This document shows positions 7,683 through 15,552 of a DNA stretch of 38,789 nt, in pieces. Below the pieces are notes generated by a model. That model saw nothing but the letters and a program-made list of their open reading frames with translations, searched no databases and was not told the DNA's origin. This DNA comes from Flavobacteriaceae bacterium (GTDB taxonomy: Bacteria; Bacteroidota; Bacteroidia; Flavobacteriales; Flavobacteriaceae): positions 1 to 38,789 of the forward strand of contig CANGCT010000013.1 in the NCBI GenBank assembly GCA_947452415.1. Direction: 5' to 3'. The first letter of the stretch is position 1, and the number at the start of each line of letters is the position of its first letter. The position numbers were made by a program, and so were the translations under genes.

Positions 7683-8732
7683 CTAAAATTCAGCAATAGT
7701 GGTTTCGGTTTTGGCTTTGATGAAATCGGTTACTAGGTAACCAATTAATTTGCCTACAAGGTGGTTGTTTTTGTCGTGGTCTAAACTTGGAGCGCCTTCG
7801 CAAATATGAAGGTAGGCTGCGTTGGAATGCTTGCCAAAATAGTAGATGAATTGGCGGAGTTCTTCTACTGAAAATCCGCTTAGAGTCATTGCGCTACAAG
7901 GTATATTTGGTATTGAGTCTAGGTCTATCTCTACTCCGTAGTAATCGTTTTTAATGAAATCTAATGCCAATTGCATTTCTATTTCAAAGTCTTTGGTATT
8001 TTTGATTTTCATACTGTCATAAGTGTTGTATAAAACTCGTTCTTTTAGGGTTTTGAGTTTATCTAAAACACTTTTGGATGTATAACTGTGGTGAAGGCCA
8101 AAGATGAAGTATTTTTTTAGGAAGCCTTCTTCGAAAGCATAGGAAAATCCGTTGCCACTGTGGCGTCCTTCAAGAATTCGAAAATCGGAATGGGCATCAA
8201 AGTTGATGGCATTAACAGGTTTTCCTTTGCCAAGAGCGGTTCCTTTTATATTGCCATAAGCATTGTTGTGACCTCCACCAATAACAATTGGTGTTTTACC
8301 AACTTTTACAATAGTGGCAATGATATGAGAAACTTCTTTGTCTATAATAGTTACCAATTTGCACATTTTTTTGCGGTCTTCCGTTATATTGAAATCTAGA
8401 TTTTCAATGGCTTTCATTTCAACGGAAGTGTCTAAGGCTCCTAAAATAATAATTTGGGATCCTTTGCAAAAACGATTATGCTGTATGTTTGCAATACTCT
8501 TTATGGCACTTTCCCACGCCGAATTGGCTCCTGGGCGACCATAATTGGCTCGGATGCCAATGTCTTCTGGGATTCCGAATAGTACAAATTGCGATTCGGA
8601 TGCTTGAAGAAAAGTAGCAATATCTTGCTCTTTAGGTATTGTAATCATTTTTTCACCAAATTTTACTTCGCCACTTCGGTGGTTTGTAATTTTGGATAAA
8701 TCGGAAGAAGTAAAACGAATAAGTTTTTCCAT
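7683..8732 (-). CDS. hutG: Formimidoylglutamase, arginase family (histidine degradation)
   Basis: A 349-residue cytosolic enzyme of the arginase/agmatinase/formiminoglutamase superfamily. It is expected to hydrolyse N-formimidoyl-glutamate to glutamate and formamide, the last step of one histidine-degradation route. The dinuclear manganese ligands are in place: GGGHNN (His155), NFDAHSD (Asp179, His181, Asp183) and EIDLDS (Asp270, Asp272). The choice of formimidoylglutamase over arginase rests on hutI lying about 1 kb away on the same strand, plus a length longer than most arginases. hutH and hutU are not in this window. A long inverted repeat lies in its upstream region. Confidence 0.85.
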   Translation of the reverse strand: MEKLIRFTSSDLSKITNHRSGEVKFGEKMITIPKEQDIATFLQASESQFVLFGIPEDIGIRANYGRPGANSAWESAIKSIANIQHNRFCKGSQIIILGALDTSVEMKAIENLDFNITEDRKKMCKLVTIIDKEVSHIIATIVKVGKTPIVIGGGHNNAYGNIKGTALGKGKPVNAINFDAHSDFRILEGRHSGNGFSYAFEEGFLKKYFIFGLHHSYTSKSVLDKLKTLKERVLYNTYDSMKIKNTKDFEIEMQLALDFIKNDYYGVEIDLDSIPNIPCSAMTLSGFSVEELRQFIYYFGKHSNAAYLHICEGAPSLDHDKNNHLVGKLIGYLVTDFIKAKTETTIAEF

Positions 8733-8750
8733 AGTTTAAATCTTTGCGCT

Positions 8751-8758
8751 CAAAAATA
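8751..8758 (-). promoter_or_regulatory. Candidate -7 box for hutG
   Basis: TATTTTTG on the minus strand fits TAnnTTTG and lies 18 bases before the hutG start at 8732. Its outer end overlaps the left arm of the inverted repeat at 8755-8801. No well-spaced TTG is visible. Confidence 0.4.
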
Positions 8759-8801
8759 ATATTTAATTGTACAAACTTACGTTATACAATTAAATATTAT
8801 T
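8755..8801. promoter_or_regulatory. Perfect 17-base inverted repeat between divergent promoters
   Basis: Arms 8755-8771 and 8785-8801 are exactly complementary over 17 bases around a 13-base centre. The repeat spans the whole distance between the minus-strand -7 box of hutG (8751-8758) and the plus-strand -7 box TAAATTTG at 8801-8808. Placement makes a shared operator more likely than a terminator. The protein that might bind it is unknown. Confidence 0.5.
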
Positions 8802-8808
8802 AAATTTG
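8801..8808 (+). promoter_or_regulatory. Candidate -7 box for the coiled-coil membrane protein
   Basis: TAAATTTG matches TAnnTTTG and lies 20 bases before the ATG at 8829. The expected -33 TTG is replaced by less similar sequence inside the inverted repeat. Confidence 0.4.
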
Positions 8809-8828
8809 CTAAACTTAATATCTATAAA

Positions 8829-9713
8829 ATGGAAACTCAAAAAAGTAATTCTTCGTTAAAAATAATGGTTTTAGTATTGTTGCTACTTTTATTAGGTAGT
8901 ATTTTTTATATTTTTCAATTGAAAAGTGAGGCTACAACTTTAACTACGAAAGTTAGTTCTGTTAAAACGGAAAAAGAAAATGTAATGAAAGATTTGCAAG
9001 ATCTTAAGGATACTTATGATACTGCTATTGCTGCAAAGACTATAATGTCTGACGAGTTAATTGCCGAAAGAGAAAAAGTAGTTGGCTTAATGGCGCAGCT
9101 TGAAAAGTCAAAGGGAGATGTAACTTCAATGGCTAAATACAAACAACAATTTTTAGCACTTCAAACTAAAATGAATTCTTTAATGCAGCAAGTTGAAGTT
9201 TTGAAAAAAGAGAACCAAGTATTGACAACTAATTTAGATAGTACGAAGGTTGTTTTGTCAGATTCTAAAAATTACAATCAAGTTTTGGTTGGTCAAAATG
9301 AGGAGCTTTCTAAAACAGTTGAAAAAGGGTCTAAACTTTCTTTATTGAATTTGAAAACAGCTACTTATAAATTAAGAGGTTCAGGTAAACAGATTGAAAC
9401 AGATAAAGCAAGTAGAGTTGATATGCTTAAAATTAGTTTTACTATTGCCGAAAACAGCATTGCTAAATCGGGGGATAAGACTTATTATGTTCAAGTTATA
9501 GATAGTAAAAACAATGTTCTAGGGGATAAAATAACTACAAATTTTGGCGAAAAATCGTTAACTTATAGTTTTACTACTGCAGTAAAATATGAAAATAAAA
9601 CGGTTAGTGTTTCGCAAGATTTACCAGGTAAAGATTTTGCAAGTGGTACTTATTTTGTGAATGTATTTGATAAAAGTGAATTGGTTTCTAAATCTAGTTT
9701 CACTTTGAGATAA
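8829..9713 (+). CDS. Membrane-anchored coiled-coil protein of unknown function
   Basis: I do not recognise a characterised family. The 294-residue protein has a short polar N-terminus, one transmembrane helix at about residues 11-30 (IMVLVLLLLLLGSIFYIFQL), and then a long heptad-rich coiled coil to about residue 170. The C-terminal domain (about 178-294) is beta-rich, with paired strands such as TYYVQVIDSKNNVLGDKI and GTYFVNVFDKSELVSKSSF, and probably sits in the periplasm. It is divergent from hutG, with which it shares an upstream inverted repeat, and convergent with hutI. Proteins of this shape in flavobacteria are sometimes labelled as chromosome partitioning proteins, for which I see no support here. 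Confidence 0.8.
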   Translation: METQKSNSSLKIMVLVLLLLLLGSIFYIFQLKSEATTLTTKVSSVKTEKENVMKDLQDLKDTYDTAIAAKTIMSDELIAEREKVVGLMAQLEKSKGDVTSMAKYKQQFLALQTKMNSLMQQVEVLKKENQVLTTNLDSTKVVLSDSKNYNQVLVGQNEELSKTVEKGSKLSLLNLKTATYKLRGSGKQIETDKASRVDMLKISFTIAENSIAKSGDKTYYVQVIDSKNNVLGDKITTNFGEKSLTYSFTTAVKYENKTVSVSQDLPGKDFASGTYFVNVFDKSELVSKSSFTLR

Positions 9714-9758
9714 GGAATTTACTTTGTAATTAATTTTCGGTTTTTTAATGTTTTTTTG

Positions 9759-9804
9759 CCACAGATTCACAGATATTTTTAATTTAAAATTTGTGAATCT
9801 GTGG
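9759..9804. repeat. Inverted repeat between convergent genes
   Basis: CCACAGATTCACA (9759-9771) pairs perfectly with TGTGAATCTGTGG (9792-9804). Outside it, a T run on the left can pair with an A run on the right, lengthening the stem past one bulge. It sits between the convergent coiled-coil gene and hutI, so it may slow or end transcription from both sides. However, the T run precedes the stem on both strands, unlike a classical terminator. Confidence 0.65.
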
Positions 9805-9810
9805 AAAAAA

Positions 9811-11046
9811 TTAAATTCTTTTTCCTTCTATAATTACTTCATCAATTAAGTTTGTGCCAAAGGCATAAGGTAATTGGTAAAAAGAGGTAAGGGTTTTGCT
9901 GATAATGACATTAGCTTTTTTACCTATCGTAATACTTCCGTGGGTATCTGTAATCCCCATTGCATAAGCACCGTTTATGGTTGCTGCATTTATGGCTTCT
10001 TCGGGAGTCATTTTCAATTTGATGCAAGCAGTTGCTACTACAAAATTCATATTTCCAGAAGGAGTTGTACCAGGGTTAAAATCGGTTGCCAAGGCCAAAG
10101 GCAATCCAGCATCCAGCATTTTTCTGGCTGGTGTGTATGGAATACTTATAAAATAGGAGCAAGAAGGCAAAGCCACTGGCATAGTATCGGAATTTTTCAA
10201 CACAGCTATATCTTCATCTGTTACTACTTCTAGATGATCTACCGATAGCGCATTGTGTTTTACGCAAGCCGCAATTCCGTTAATGGCATTAAATTGATTT
10301 ACATGGATTTTGGCAATCAAGCCGTGTTTTTTTCCGGCTTCCATAATACGTTCAGTTTCTTCTACCGAAAAATATTCTGTTTCACAAAAAACATCAATAT
10401 AATCTGCTAAATTTTCGCTAGCAATTTTTGGCAACATTTCGTTTATGATTGAATCGATGTAACCCGAATGGTTGTCTTTATATTTAGCAGGAAAAGCATG
10501 TGCTCCAAGAAAGGTTGCTTTGATTTTAATAGGATAGTTTTGCGACAGTCTTTTAATCACCCGAAGCATTTTTAGTTCTCCATCTACCGTTAATCCGTAA
10601 CCTGATTTTATTTCGACAGCGCCGGTTCCTTGTTGCATGACTTCTTCTAAGCGTACTTTTGATTGTTGATAAAGTTCTTCCTCGTTAGTTTCGTTTAGTT
10701 TTTTAGATGAATTTAGTATTCCGCCACCGCGATTGGCAATTTCTTCATAACTCAATCCGTTGATTCTATCTACAAATTCCAATACCCTATTGCCAGCATA
10801 TACTATATGGGTATGGCTATCACACCAAGTAGGAAGGACTACTTTGCCTGTTGCATCTATAGTGACATCTGCTATAATGTTTGGACAATTTTCCATTGAA
10901 CCAAAATCGGCAATACAATCGTCTTCTAAAATTAAATAAGCATTTTTTATAGAAGGCAATACAGCCATTTCTGTTCCAGAAACCTTTTTTATAGAAGCAT
11001 CTCTAATTTGCAGTAGTTCTTGAATGTTGGAGATTAATGTTTTCAT
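9811..11046 (-). CDS. hutI: Imidazolonepropionase (histidine degradation)
   Basis: Starting at ATG 11046 the product has 411 residues, the normal length, and begins MKTLISNIQELLQIRD. It is a zinc amidohydrolase that opens imidazolone-5-propionate to N-formimidoyl-glutamate, the substrate of the nearby hutG product. The first metal motif DSHTH (His78, His80), the later KIHVNQF histidine region and the LATDFNPGT aspartate motif are present. A 38-codon upstream extension is rejected because it overlaps the divergent corA start and reads like AT-rich intergenic sequence. The gene is not contiguous with hutG: an oppositely oriented unrelated gene lies between them. Confidence 0.93.
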   Translation of the reverse strand: MKTLISNIQELLQIRDASIKKVSGTEMAVLPSIKNAYLILEDDCIADFGSMENCPNIIADVTIDATGKVVLPTWCDSHTHIVYAGNRVLEFVDRINGLSYEEIANRGGGILNSSKKLNETNEEELYQQSKVRLEEVMQQGTGAVEIKSGYGLTVDGELKMLRVIKRLSQNYPIKIKATFLGAHAFPAKYKDNHSGYIDSIINEMLPKIASENLADYIDVFCETEYFSVEETERIMEAGKKHGLIAKIHVNQFNAINGIAACVKHNALSVDHLEVVTDEDIAVLKNSDTMPVALPSCSYFISIPYTPARKMLDAGLPLALATDFNPGTTPSGNMNFVVATACIKLKMTPEEAINAATINGAYAMGITDTHGSITIGKKANVIISKTLTSFYQLPYAFGTNLIDEVIIEGKRI

Positions 11047-11100
11047 CAAATGATTTTGTGTAAAATTACTTTTAAAAAAATAATTATTTATAAATTTAGA

Positions 11101-11108
11101 CAAAATTA
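11101..11108 (-). promoter_or_regulatory. Candidate -7 box for hutI
   Basis: TAATTTTG on the minus strand matches TAnnTTTG and lies 54 bases upstream of the hutI ATG. It nearly abuts the GTG start of corA on the other strand, so the two genes share a very short divergent control region. Confidence 0.45.
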
Positions 11109-11114
11109 TAGTAG

Positions 11115-12185
11115 GTGCGAAAAATAAAATATAAAAAAGGGAAAAAAGTGCAGCCAGCACTTTTAGAATATACAGGGGTTCATAAATATACCCATACTGA
11201 AATTCAGTTGTTTGTTTATGATAATTTGAATTTGGCAGAGTTTAATGAATTTGAAGTTAATGAAATTGAGAAACATGTTAATTATACTAAGGTTAATTGG
11301 CTGAATGTACATGGTTTGAACGATCCAGATTTTATTGTTAAAATTGGGGAATATCTTTGCGTAGATAATTTTATGCTTTCGGATATTTTAAATACTACTA
11401 AGCGAACCAAACTGGATGAATACCACGATACTTTGTTTTTCAATATAAAATCGTTGTTACCCGATGCCGATTCAAATAATATTATGGTAGAGCAGATTAG
11501 TTTTTTATTGAAGAATGGAATTTTAGTTTCATTTCAAGAAAAGAGAAGTGATTTTTTTACGCATATTCGGGAACGCATCCGCACCCATTCCGGGATAGTT
11601 AGAACCAAACAGGCCGATTATTTGTTATTTTTATTATTGGATGCTATAATGGAAAATTTCTATATTACCATTGAAAATGAAGAAGATAAAGTAGAAGAAT
11701 TGATAAATTTATCCAAACGAAGTACCGATCTTTCTATTTTGGAACAAATAGAAAAACACCGTGATAATTATAATTTTTTAAAGCGTTCTATAATTCCGTT
11801 ACGGGATTCTTTATATTCTATAAAAAGTATCAAAGATGACAATGTTTTTGATGCTATTGATGCTAATAACTTTACTTTTTTTGAACGATTACACCAAAAA
11901 TGTTTGGAACTTTTAGAACAAATTGAATACGATTTGACTACCTTAGATAGTGCTTCTAATTTCTTTTTCTCAACTCAAAGTCATAAGATGAATGAAGTAA
12001 TGAAAACGCTTACAGTAGTTTCGGTATTTTTTATGCCTTTAACTTTTATTGTAGGAGTTTACGGAATGAATTTTAAATACATGCCTGAACTAGAGTGGGA
12101 GTATGGGTATTTTGTTATACTAGGACTTATGTTTTTATTACTACTTGGGATGGTCTATTATTTTAAAAGGAAGAAGTGGTTTTAA
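11115..12185 (+). CDS. corA: CorA-family magnesium/cobalt transporter (GTG start)
   Basis: A 356-residue inner membrane channel. The long acidic N-terminal cytoplasmic domain is followed by a helical stalk and two C-terminal transmembrane helices (about 297-317 and 330-350). The family signature is present as YGMNF, with Gly-Met-Asn at residues 317-319 at the end of the first helix. The short basic tail KRKKWF is the usual cytoplasmic end. The start is taken as GTG 11115, giving MRKIKYKKGKK, because no in-frame ATG lies near and the resulting basic N-terminus is typical of this subgroup. It pentamerises to import Mg2+ in known relatives. No terminator separates it from the following small gene, which has its own promoter. 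Confidence 0.92.
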   Translation: MRKIKYKKGKKVQPALLEYTGVHKYTHTEIQLFVYDNLNLAEFNEFEVNEIEKHVNYTKVNWLNVHGLNDPDFIVKIGEYLCVDNFMLSDILNTTKRTKLDEYHDTLFFNIKSLLPDADSNNIMVEQISFLLKNGILVSFQEKRSDFFTHIRERIRTHSGIVRTKQADYLLFLLLDAIMENFYITIENEEDKVEELINLSKRSTDLSILEQIEKHRDNYNFLKRSIIPLRDSLYSIKSIKDDNVFDAIDANNFTFFERLHQKCLELLEQIEYDLTTLDSASNFFFSTQSHKMNEVMKTLTVVSVFFMPLTFIVGVYGMNFKYMPELEWEYGYFVILGLMFLLLLGMVYYFKRKKWF

Positions 12186-12221
12186 TTGTTTAAAAACCTG
12201 TAGATATTTTGCTGTAATTTA

Positions 12222-12252
12222 TTTGTAGAATAAAATATATGAATTATCTTTG
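12222..12252 (+). promoter_or_regulatory. Promoter of the 55-residue membrane microprotein
   Basis: TTTG (12222-12225), exactly 19 bases, then TATCTTTG (12245-12252) is a perfect Bacteroidetes-type promoter. The predicted leader to the ATG at 12285 is about 25 bases. Confidence 0.8.
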
Positions 12253-12284
12253 ACCTATATTTATTAAGAAAAATACTAAAAGAT

Positions 12285-12452
12285 ATGTTTACATTCGCTC
12301 AATACTTAGGTTTCTTATTGTTCTTAACCATTTTAACTATTGGTTTTTGGTTAATGATGTTTTTGGTTAACTTCGTATTCTATTGGATATTTGGAGCAAC
12401 TAGAGAGTTGTTAAGAGAGAGAAAAGAAAAAAGAGAATTAGAACAGGCTTAA
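12285..12452 (+). CDS. Small single-pass membrane protein, 55 residues
   Basis: This short frame reads MFTFAQYLGFLLFLTILTIG, continues with a long hydrophobic stretch (about residues 8-40, FWLMMFLVNFVFYWIFGA), and ends in a strongly charged tail (TRELLRERKEKRELEQA). It therefore looks like one long or two short membrane helices with a cytoplasmic amphipathic tail. A perfect promoter precedes it and an 18-base-pair terminator follows it, so it is a complete independent transcription unit and very likely a real gene. I know of no characterised function. Its length is below common annotation cut-offs. Confidence 0.8.
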   Translation: MFTFAQYLGFLLFLTILTIGFWLMMFLVNFVFYWIFGATRELLRERKEKRELEQA

Positions 12453-12466
12453 TTTTAAGTTTGAAT

Positions 12467-12506
12467 TTAAATAGAAAAAGCCCCTATAGGGGCTTTTTCT
12501 ATTTAA
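12467..12506. terminator. Bidirectional terminator between the microprotein and a TonB-type gene
   Basis: Arms 12467-12484 and 12489-12506 are complementary over 18 bases around loop TATA, with a GC core (GCCCC/GGGGC) and T-rich outer arms on both strands. It serves the rightward microprotein and the leftward outer membrane gene ending at 12520. Confidence 0.92.
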
Positions 12507-12519
12507 TAGGGATGTTTTT

Positions 12520-15018
12520 TTATCCTCCAAAGTCACCATTTTCGCCTTCTCCATCTCTTTTAGGTTGTTTCTCTCTGTCGCTTTTTTGTTTATTAAATCG
12601 ATAGGTGAAGGATAAATTAATTTGTCTTTGTCTGTATTGCATTTCGCTATACGAACTTAAAGTAGGTAAATTGGTTTGCATAATTCTTTTTCTAGAATTA
12701 AAAACGTCATTTACATTTAAGGATATTGTTGCTTTGTCTTTCATAACATCTTTACTTAGAGCTAAATTAGCAGCAAGAACTCCAAGACTTTTTCCTTGAA
12801 ATGTATTTTGTGGGGCATTATAAGTAACATTGGTTTGCCAATCAATTTTGTAGGGTAAAGTAACTTTAGAAGAAACTCTAGTAAACCAACTAGTTGATGC
12901 TTTATTCACGTCTTGACTTATTAAATCTGTAGAGCTATTTAAAGTATATTGATAATTTCCAACTATAGTGCTTCTGAAAAAGTTGAAATTTCCGTTTAAT
13001 TTCCACCATTTAAATGGAGTGTAATTTATATTAAATTCAAAACCGTAACGGGTATCCTTATCTAAATTAATAGAAGTAGAAACATAAACCGGAGTATCTA
13101 CTGGAAGCCCATTTACAATAGTACTAACGATATCACCGGTAGGTCTTTTTACAAACTGAAAGGGGTTTTTAGTTTTATTGTAATAAACCGAAGTAGTTAC
13201 GGTTACTTTATTAAATTTATTCATATAACCAAAATCTAAAGCATCGGTAAAGGATGGGTTTAAATCTGGATTTCCTAAAAATAGATTGATGTTACTTGTG
13301 TAGTTATTTGGAAACGGAATAATAAATCTATTTCTAGGTCGTTCTATACGTTTACTATAGTTAATAGAAATAGTACTTTGTTCTGTAATTTGATAGGTTA
13401 AAAAAGTACTTGGAAAGAAGTTGCTATATTTTTTATTTTTGTAAAAATCAGTTAATAACAACCTACTTTCTATTGAGGAGTTCTCGAAGCGCATTCCTAA
13501 TAAATAAGAAAATTTGCCTTTGCCTATCTTGGAACCAAATTGAGTGTATAATGAGTTAATTCTTTCTTTGTAATTAAATATATTAGTAAAGTTAGAATAG
13601 GGAGTATAGGTTCCTACAGCATCTAAACTACCAACTCTAAAATCGTTATTCATTTCAGTAAAATTTCCTTTGTAGCCGGCTTCAAATTGGCTATTTTTAA
13701 ATGGTAAAACATAATCCGTTTGTAATAATGTTCTGTTTTGTGTTTGGTAGTATTTGGAAGCCTCAATAAATATATTACTTATAGCGCCAACATACGAATT
13801 GGTAATTGTAGAAAAATCATTGTCTAAATTTCTAGAAACCGATCCGTCAAAGGTAAGTTTATGACCTTCTCTTTGGAATTTTTTTGTAAAATTAGTGGTG
13901 TATTCAATGTCGTTAGTATAGGTAAATTGGTCGTTAAATCTATTAGAAACAAAATTGTTATTTGGTTCGTAATTGTTTATCACATCATTAATTGGGCTAG
14001 CTCCATCACTTTTTCGGTAAGAAAATCCGTTGGTCCAAGTTAAATTTTTATCTAAAAACCAATCCACTCCAAAGTTGTAATTATATCCTTTTCTTCCAGA
14101 AATACGATCTATTCTTTCGTTTATTGTTTTGTAAATAATTCCAGCGGAGTTGATGTAATCCGAATCTGTTAGCGATTTCCCAGGGGCTTTATTGTCATTA
14201 TATCCTATGGTAGTAAATATATTAAAATTTTGACTTCTGAAATTAATTGTTCCTGAAGTATTAGAGTTTTTTGGGTTTCCAACAGTAGCTATTATAGTTC
14301 CGTTAATTCCATTATTTTTTCCTTTTTTAAATACAATATTAATTATTCCGGCTCCACCTTCGGCATCATAGCGAGCAGATGGATTTGTTATTACTTCAAC
14401 TTTATCAATAGCATCTGCAGAAATACTTTTTAATGCATCTGCAATATTTATTGCATTGGAAGGTTTTCCGTCAATTAATATTTTAACATTTTCATTTCCT
14501 CTCAAACTTACAATTCCATCTCCATCTACAGCTACTGATGGTACATTGTCCAAAACATCACTGGCAGTACCTCCTTTAACGGTCATGTCTTGCCCTACAT
14601 TATAAATTTTTTTATCTAGTTTTATTTCTACTGTAGATTTTTCTTTAGTGATTACGACGTCCTTAAGCTGTGTGGCATCGGGTTGTAGTGAAATAGTTCC
14701 TAAATTGGTATCAGAGGTTAAGGATTTCGCTTTAATTTCTATAGATTTAAAAGATATAAATTCTACCTTTATATTATATACTCCTGGAGTAGCATCAAAA
14801 TTAAAATCGCCAGTTGCATTAGTAATTCCACCAGCAGTAACTTTGTTAGTTACAGTATTAACTAATGAAATAGTACTGTATTCAAGAGGAAGTGTGGTTC
14901 CTTTTTCAGTTACTTTTCCAGCAATTTTGATTTTAATTCCTTCTGGTCTTTTTTGAGAATAATTTATTAAAGTGGCTAATAATAAAATTAATGTTAAATA
15001 AAATTTAATTTTTTTCAT
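12520..15018 (-). CDS. TonB-dependent receptor-like outer membrane beta-barrel protein
   Basis: From ATG 15018 the protein has 832 residues and starts with a clear signal peptide (MKKIKFYLTLILLLATLINYS). A carboxypeptidase-like beta-sandwich follows (about 28-115: IKIAGKVTEKGTTLPLEYST). Then comes a plug-like region with KKIYNVGQDMTVKGGTASDVL, VSLRGNENVKILIDGKPSNA and SARYDAEGGAGIINIVFKKG. The remainder is a large barrel of the OMP_b-brl_3 type. A charged tail KQPKRDGEGENGDFGG extends past the last strand, which is unusual for a barrel. An alternative ATG at 15042 would leave only about 7 bases of leader after a weak -7 box at 15056-15063. Ligand unknown; peptide or metal chelate import or surface function are possible. 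Confidence 0.88.
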   Translation of the reverse strand: MKKIKFYLTLILLLATLINYSQKRPEGIKIKIAGKVTEKGTTLPLEYSTISLVNTVTNKVTAGGITNATGDFNFDATPGVYNIKVEFISFKSIEIKAKSLTSDTNLGTISLQPDATQLKDVVITKEKSTVEIKLDKKIYNVGQDMTVKGGTASDVLDNVPSVAVDGDGIVSLRGNENVKILIDGKPSNAINIADALKSISADAIDKVEVITNPSARYDAEGGAGIINIVFKKGKNNGINGTIIATVGNPKNSNTSGTINFRSQNFNIFTTIGYNDNKAPGKSLTDSDYINSAGIIYKTINERIDRISGRKGYNYNFGVDWFLDKNLTWTNGFSYRKSDGASPINDVINNYEPNNNFVSNRFNDQFTYTNDIEYTTNFTKKFQREGHKLTFDGSVSRNLDNDFSTITNSYVGAISNIFIEASKYYQTQNRTLLQTDYVLPFKNSQFEAGYKGNFTEMNNDFRVGSLDAVGTYTPYSNFTNIFNYKERINSLYTQFGSKIGKGKFSYLLGMRFENSSIESRLLLTDFYKNKKYSNFFPSTFLTYQITEQSTISINYSKRIERPRNRFIIPFPNNYTSNINLFLGNPDLNPSFTDALDFGYMNKFNKVTVTTSVYYNKTKNPFQFVKRPTGDIVSTIVNGLPVDTPVYVSTSINLDKDTRYGFEFNINYTPFKWWKLNGNFNFFRSTIVGNYQYTLNSSTDLISQDVNKASTSWFTRVSSKVTLPYKIDWQTNVTYNAPQNTFQGKSLGVLAANLALSKDVMKDKATISLNVNDVFNSRKRIMQTNLPTLSSYSEMQYRQRQINLSFTYRFNKQKSDREKQPKRDGEGENGDFGG

Positions 15019-15117
15019 GATTGGGTGTTGATTTTTCTTCATGCGTATAGGAGTGCGAAATTAAACATTCGTTTAAGTAACCAATCATAAAGGTTTGTTA
15101 AAAGTGTCTAAAAAAAA

Positions 15118-15459
15118 TTATAGAATCTTTTTTATTTTTTCTAAAGGTCTTGCTATTACTGCTTTTTCGCCATATACTGCAATGGGACGTTCCATTAATA
15201 TAGGATGGTTAATCATAGATTGGATAATTTCTTTGTCAGATAATTTCTTGTCTTTGTAATTTTCTACCCAAATAGATTCTTTTGTTCTAATTAGTTCTAT
15301 TGGAGTTATTTTTAATTTTCTAATTATTTCGCTTAATTCCATAAAATTTAAAGGGTCTTCGAGATATTTTACAATTTCAAATGTTTGGTTAAAGGTTTCC
15401 AAGAACGCCAAACATTCTCTAGATTTTCTGCAACGAGGATTATGGTATATTGTTATCAT
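15118..15459 (-). CDS. arsC: ArsC-like arsenate reductase family protein
   Basis: A 113-residue thioredoxin-fold protein of the glutaredoxin-dependent ArsC family. The N-terminus MITIYHNPRCRKSRECLAFL carries the catalytic Cys10 in the NPRCRKS motif. The C-terminal half has the expected LIRTKE and PILMERPIAVYGEKAVIARP segments, including the arginines that bind arsenate in ArsC. That both arginine regions are kept favours true ArsC over the Spx/YffB relatives. No arsenite exporter or ArsR repressor is nearby, so a role in arsenic resistance is inferred only from the family. A -7 box TATATTTG lies upstream. Confidence 0.85.
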   Translation of the reverse strand: MITIYHNPRCRKSRECLAFLETFNQTFEIVKYLEDPLNFMELSEIIRKLKITPIELIRTKESIWVENYKDKKLSDKEIIQSMINHPILMERPIAVYGEKAVIARPLEKIKKIL

Positions 15460-15510
15460 TTTTTAAATAATGTAAGTGTATCAATATTTTTTATAGTATT
15501 TTAGTCGAGT

Positions 15511-15518
15511 CAAATATA
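15511..15518 (-). promoter_or_regulatory. Candidate -7 box for arsC
   Basis: TATATTTG on the minus strand matches TAnnTTTG, about 52 bases before the arsC ATG. No TTG sits at the usual distance upstream. Confidence 0.4.
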
Positions 15519-15552
15519 GTATTTGTTGTGTTATCTAATTTAAAATTTAAAT

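Noticed and set aside
11047..11160. 38-residue N-terminal extension of imidazolonepropionase
   Set aside because: It overlaps the divergent corA start and contains the likely -7 box of hutI.
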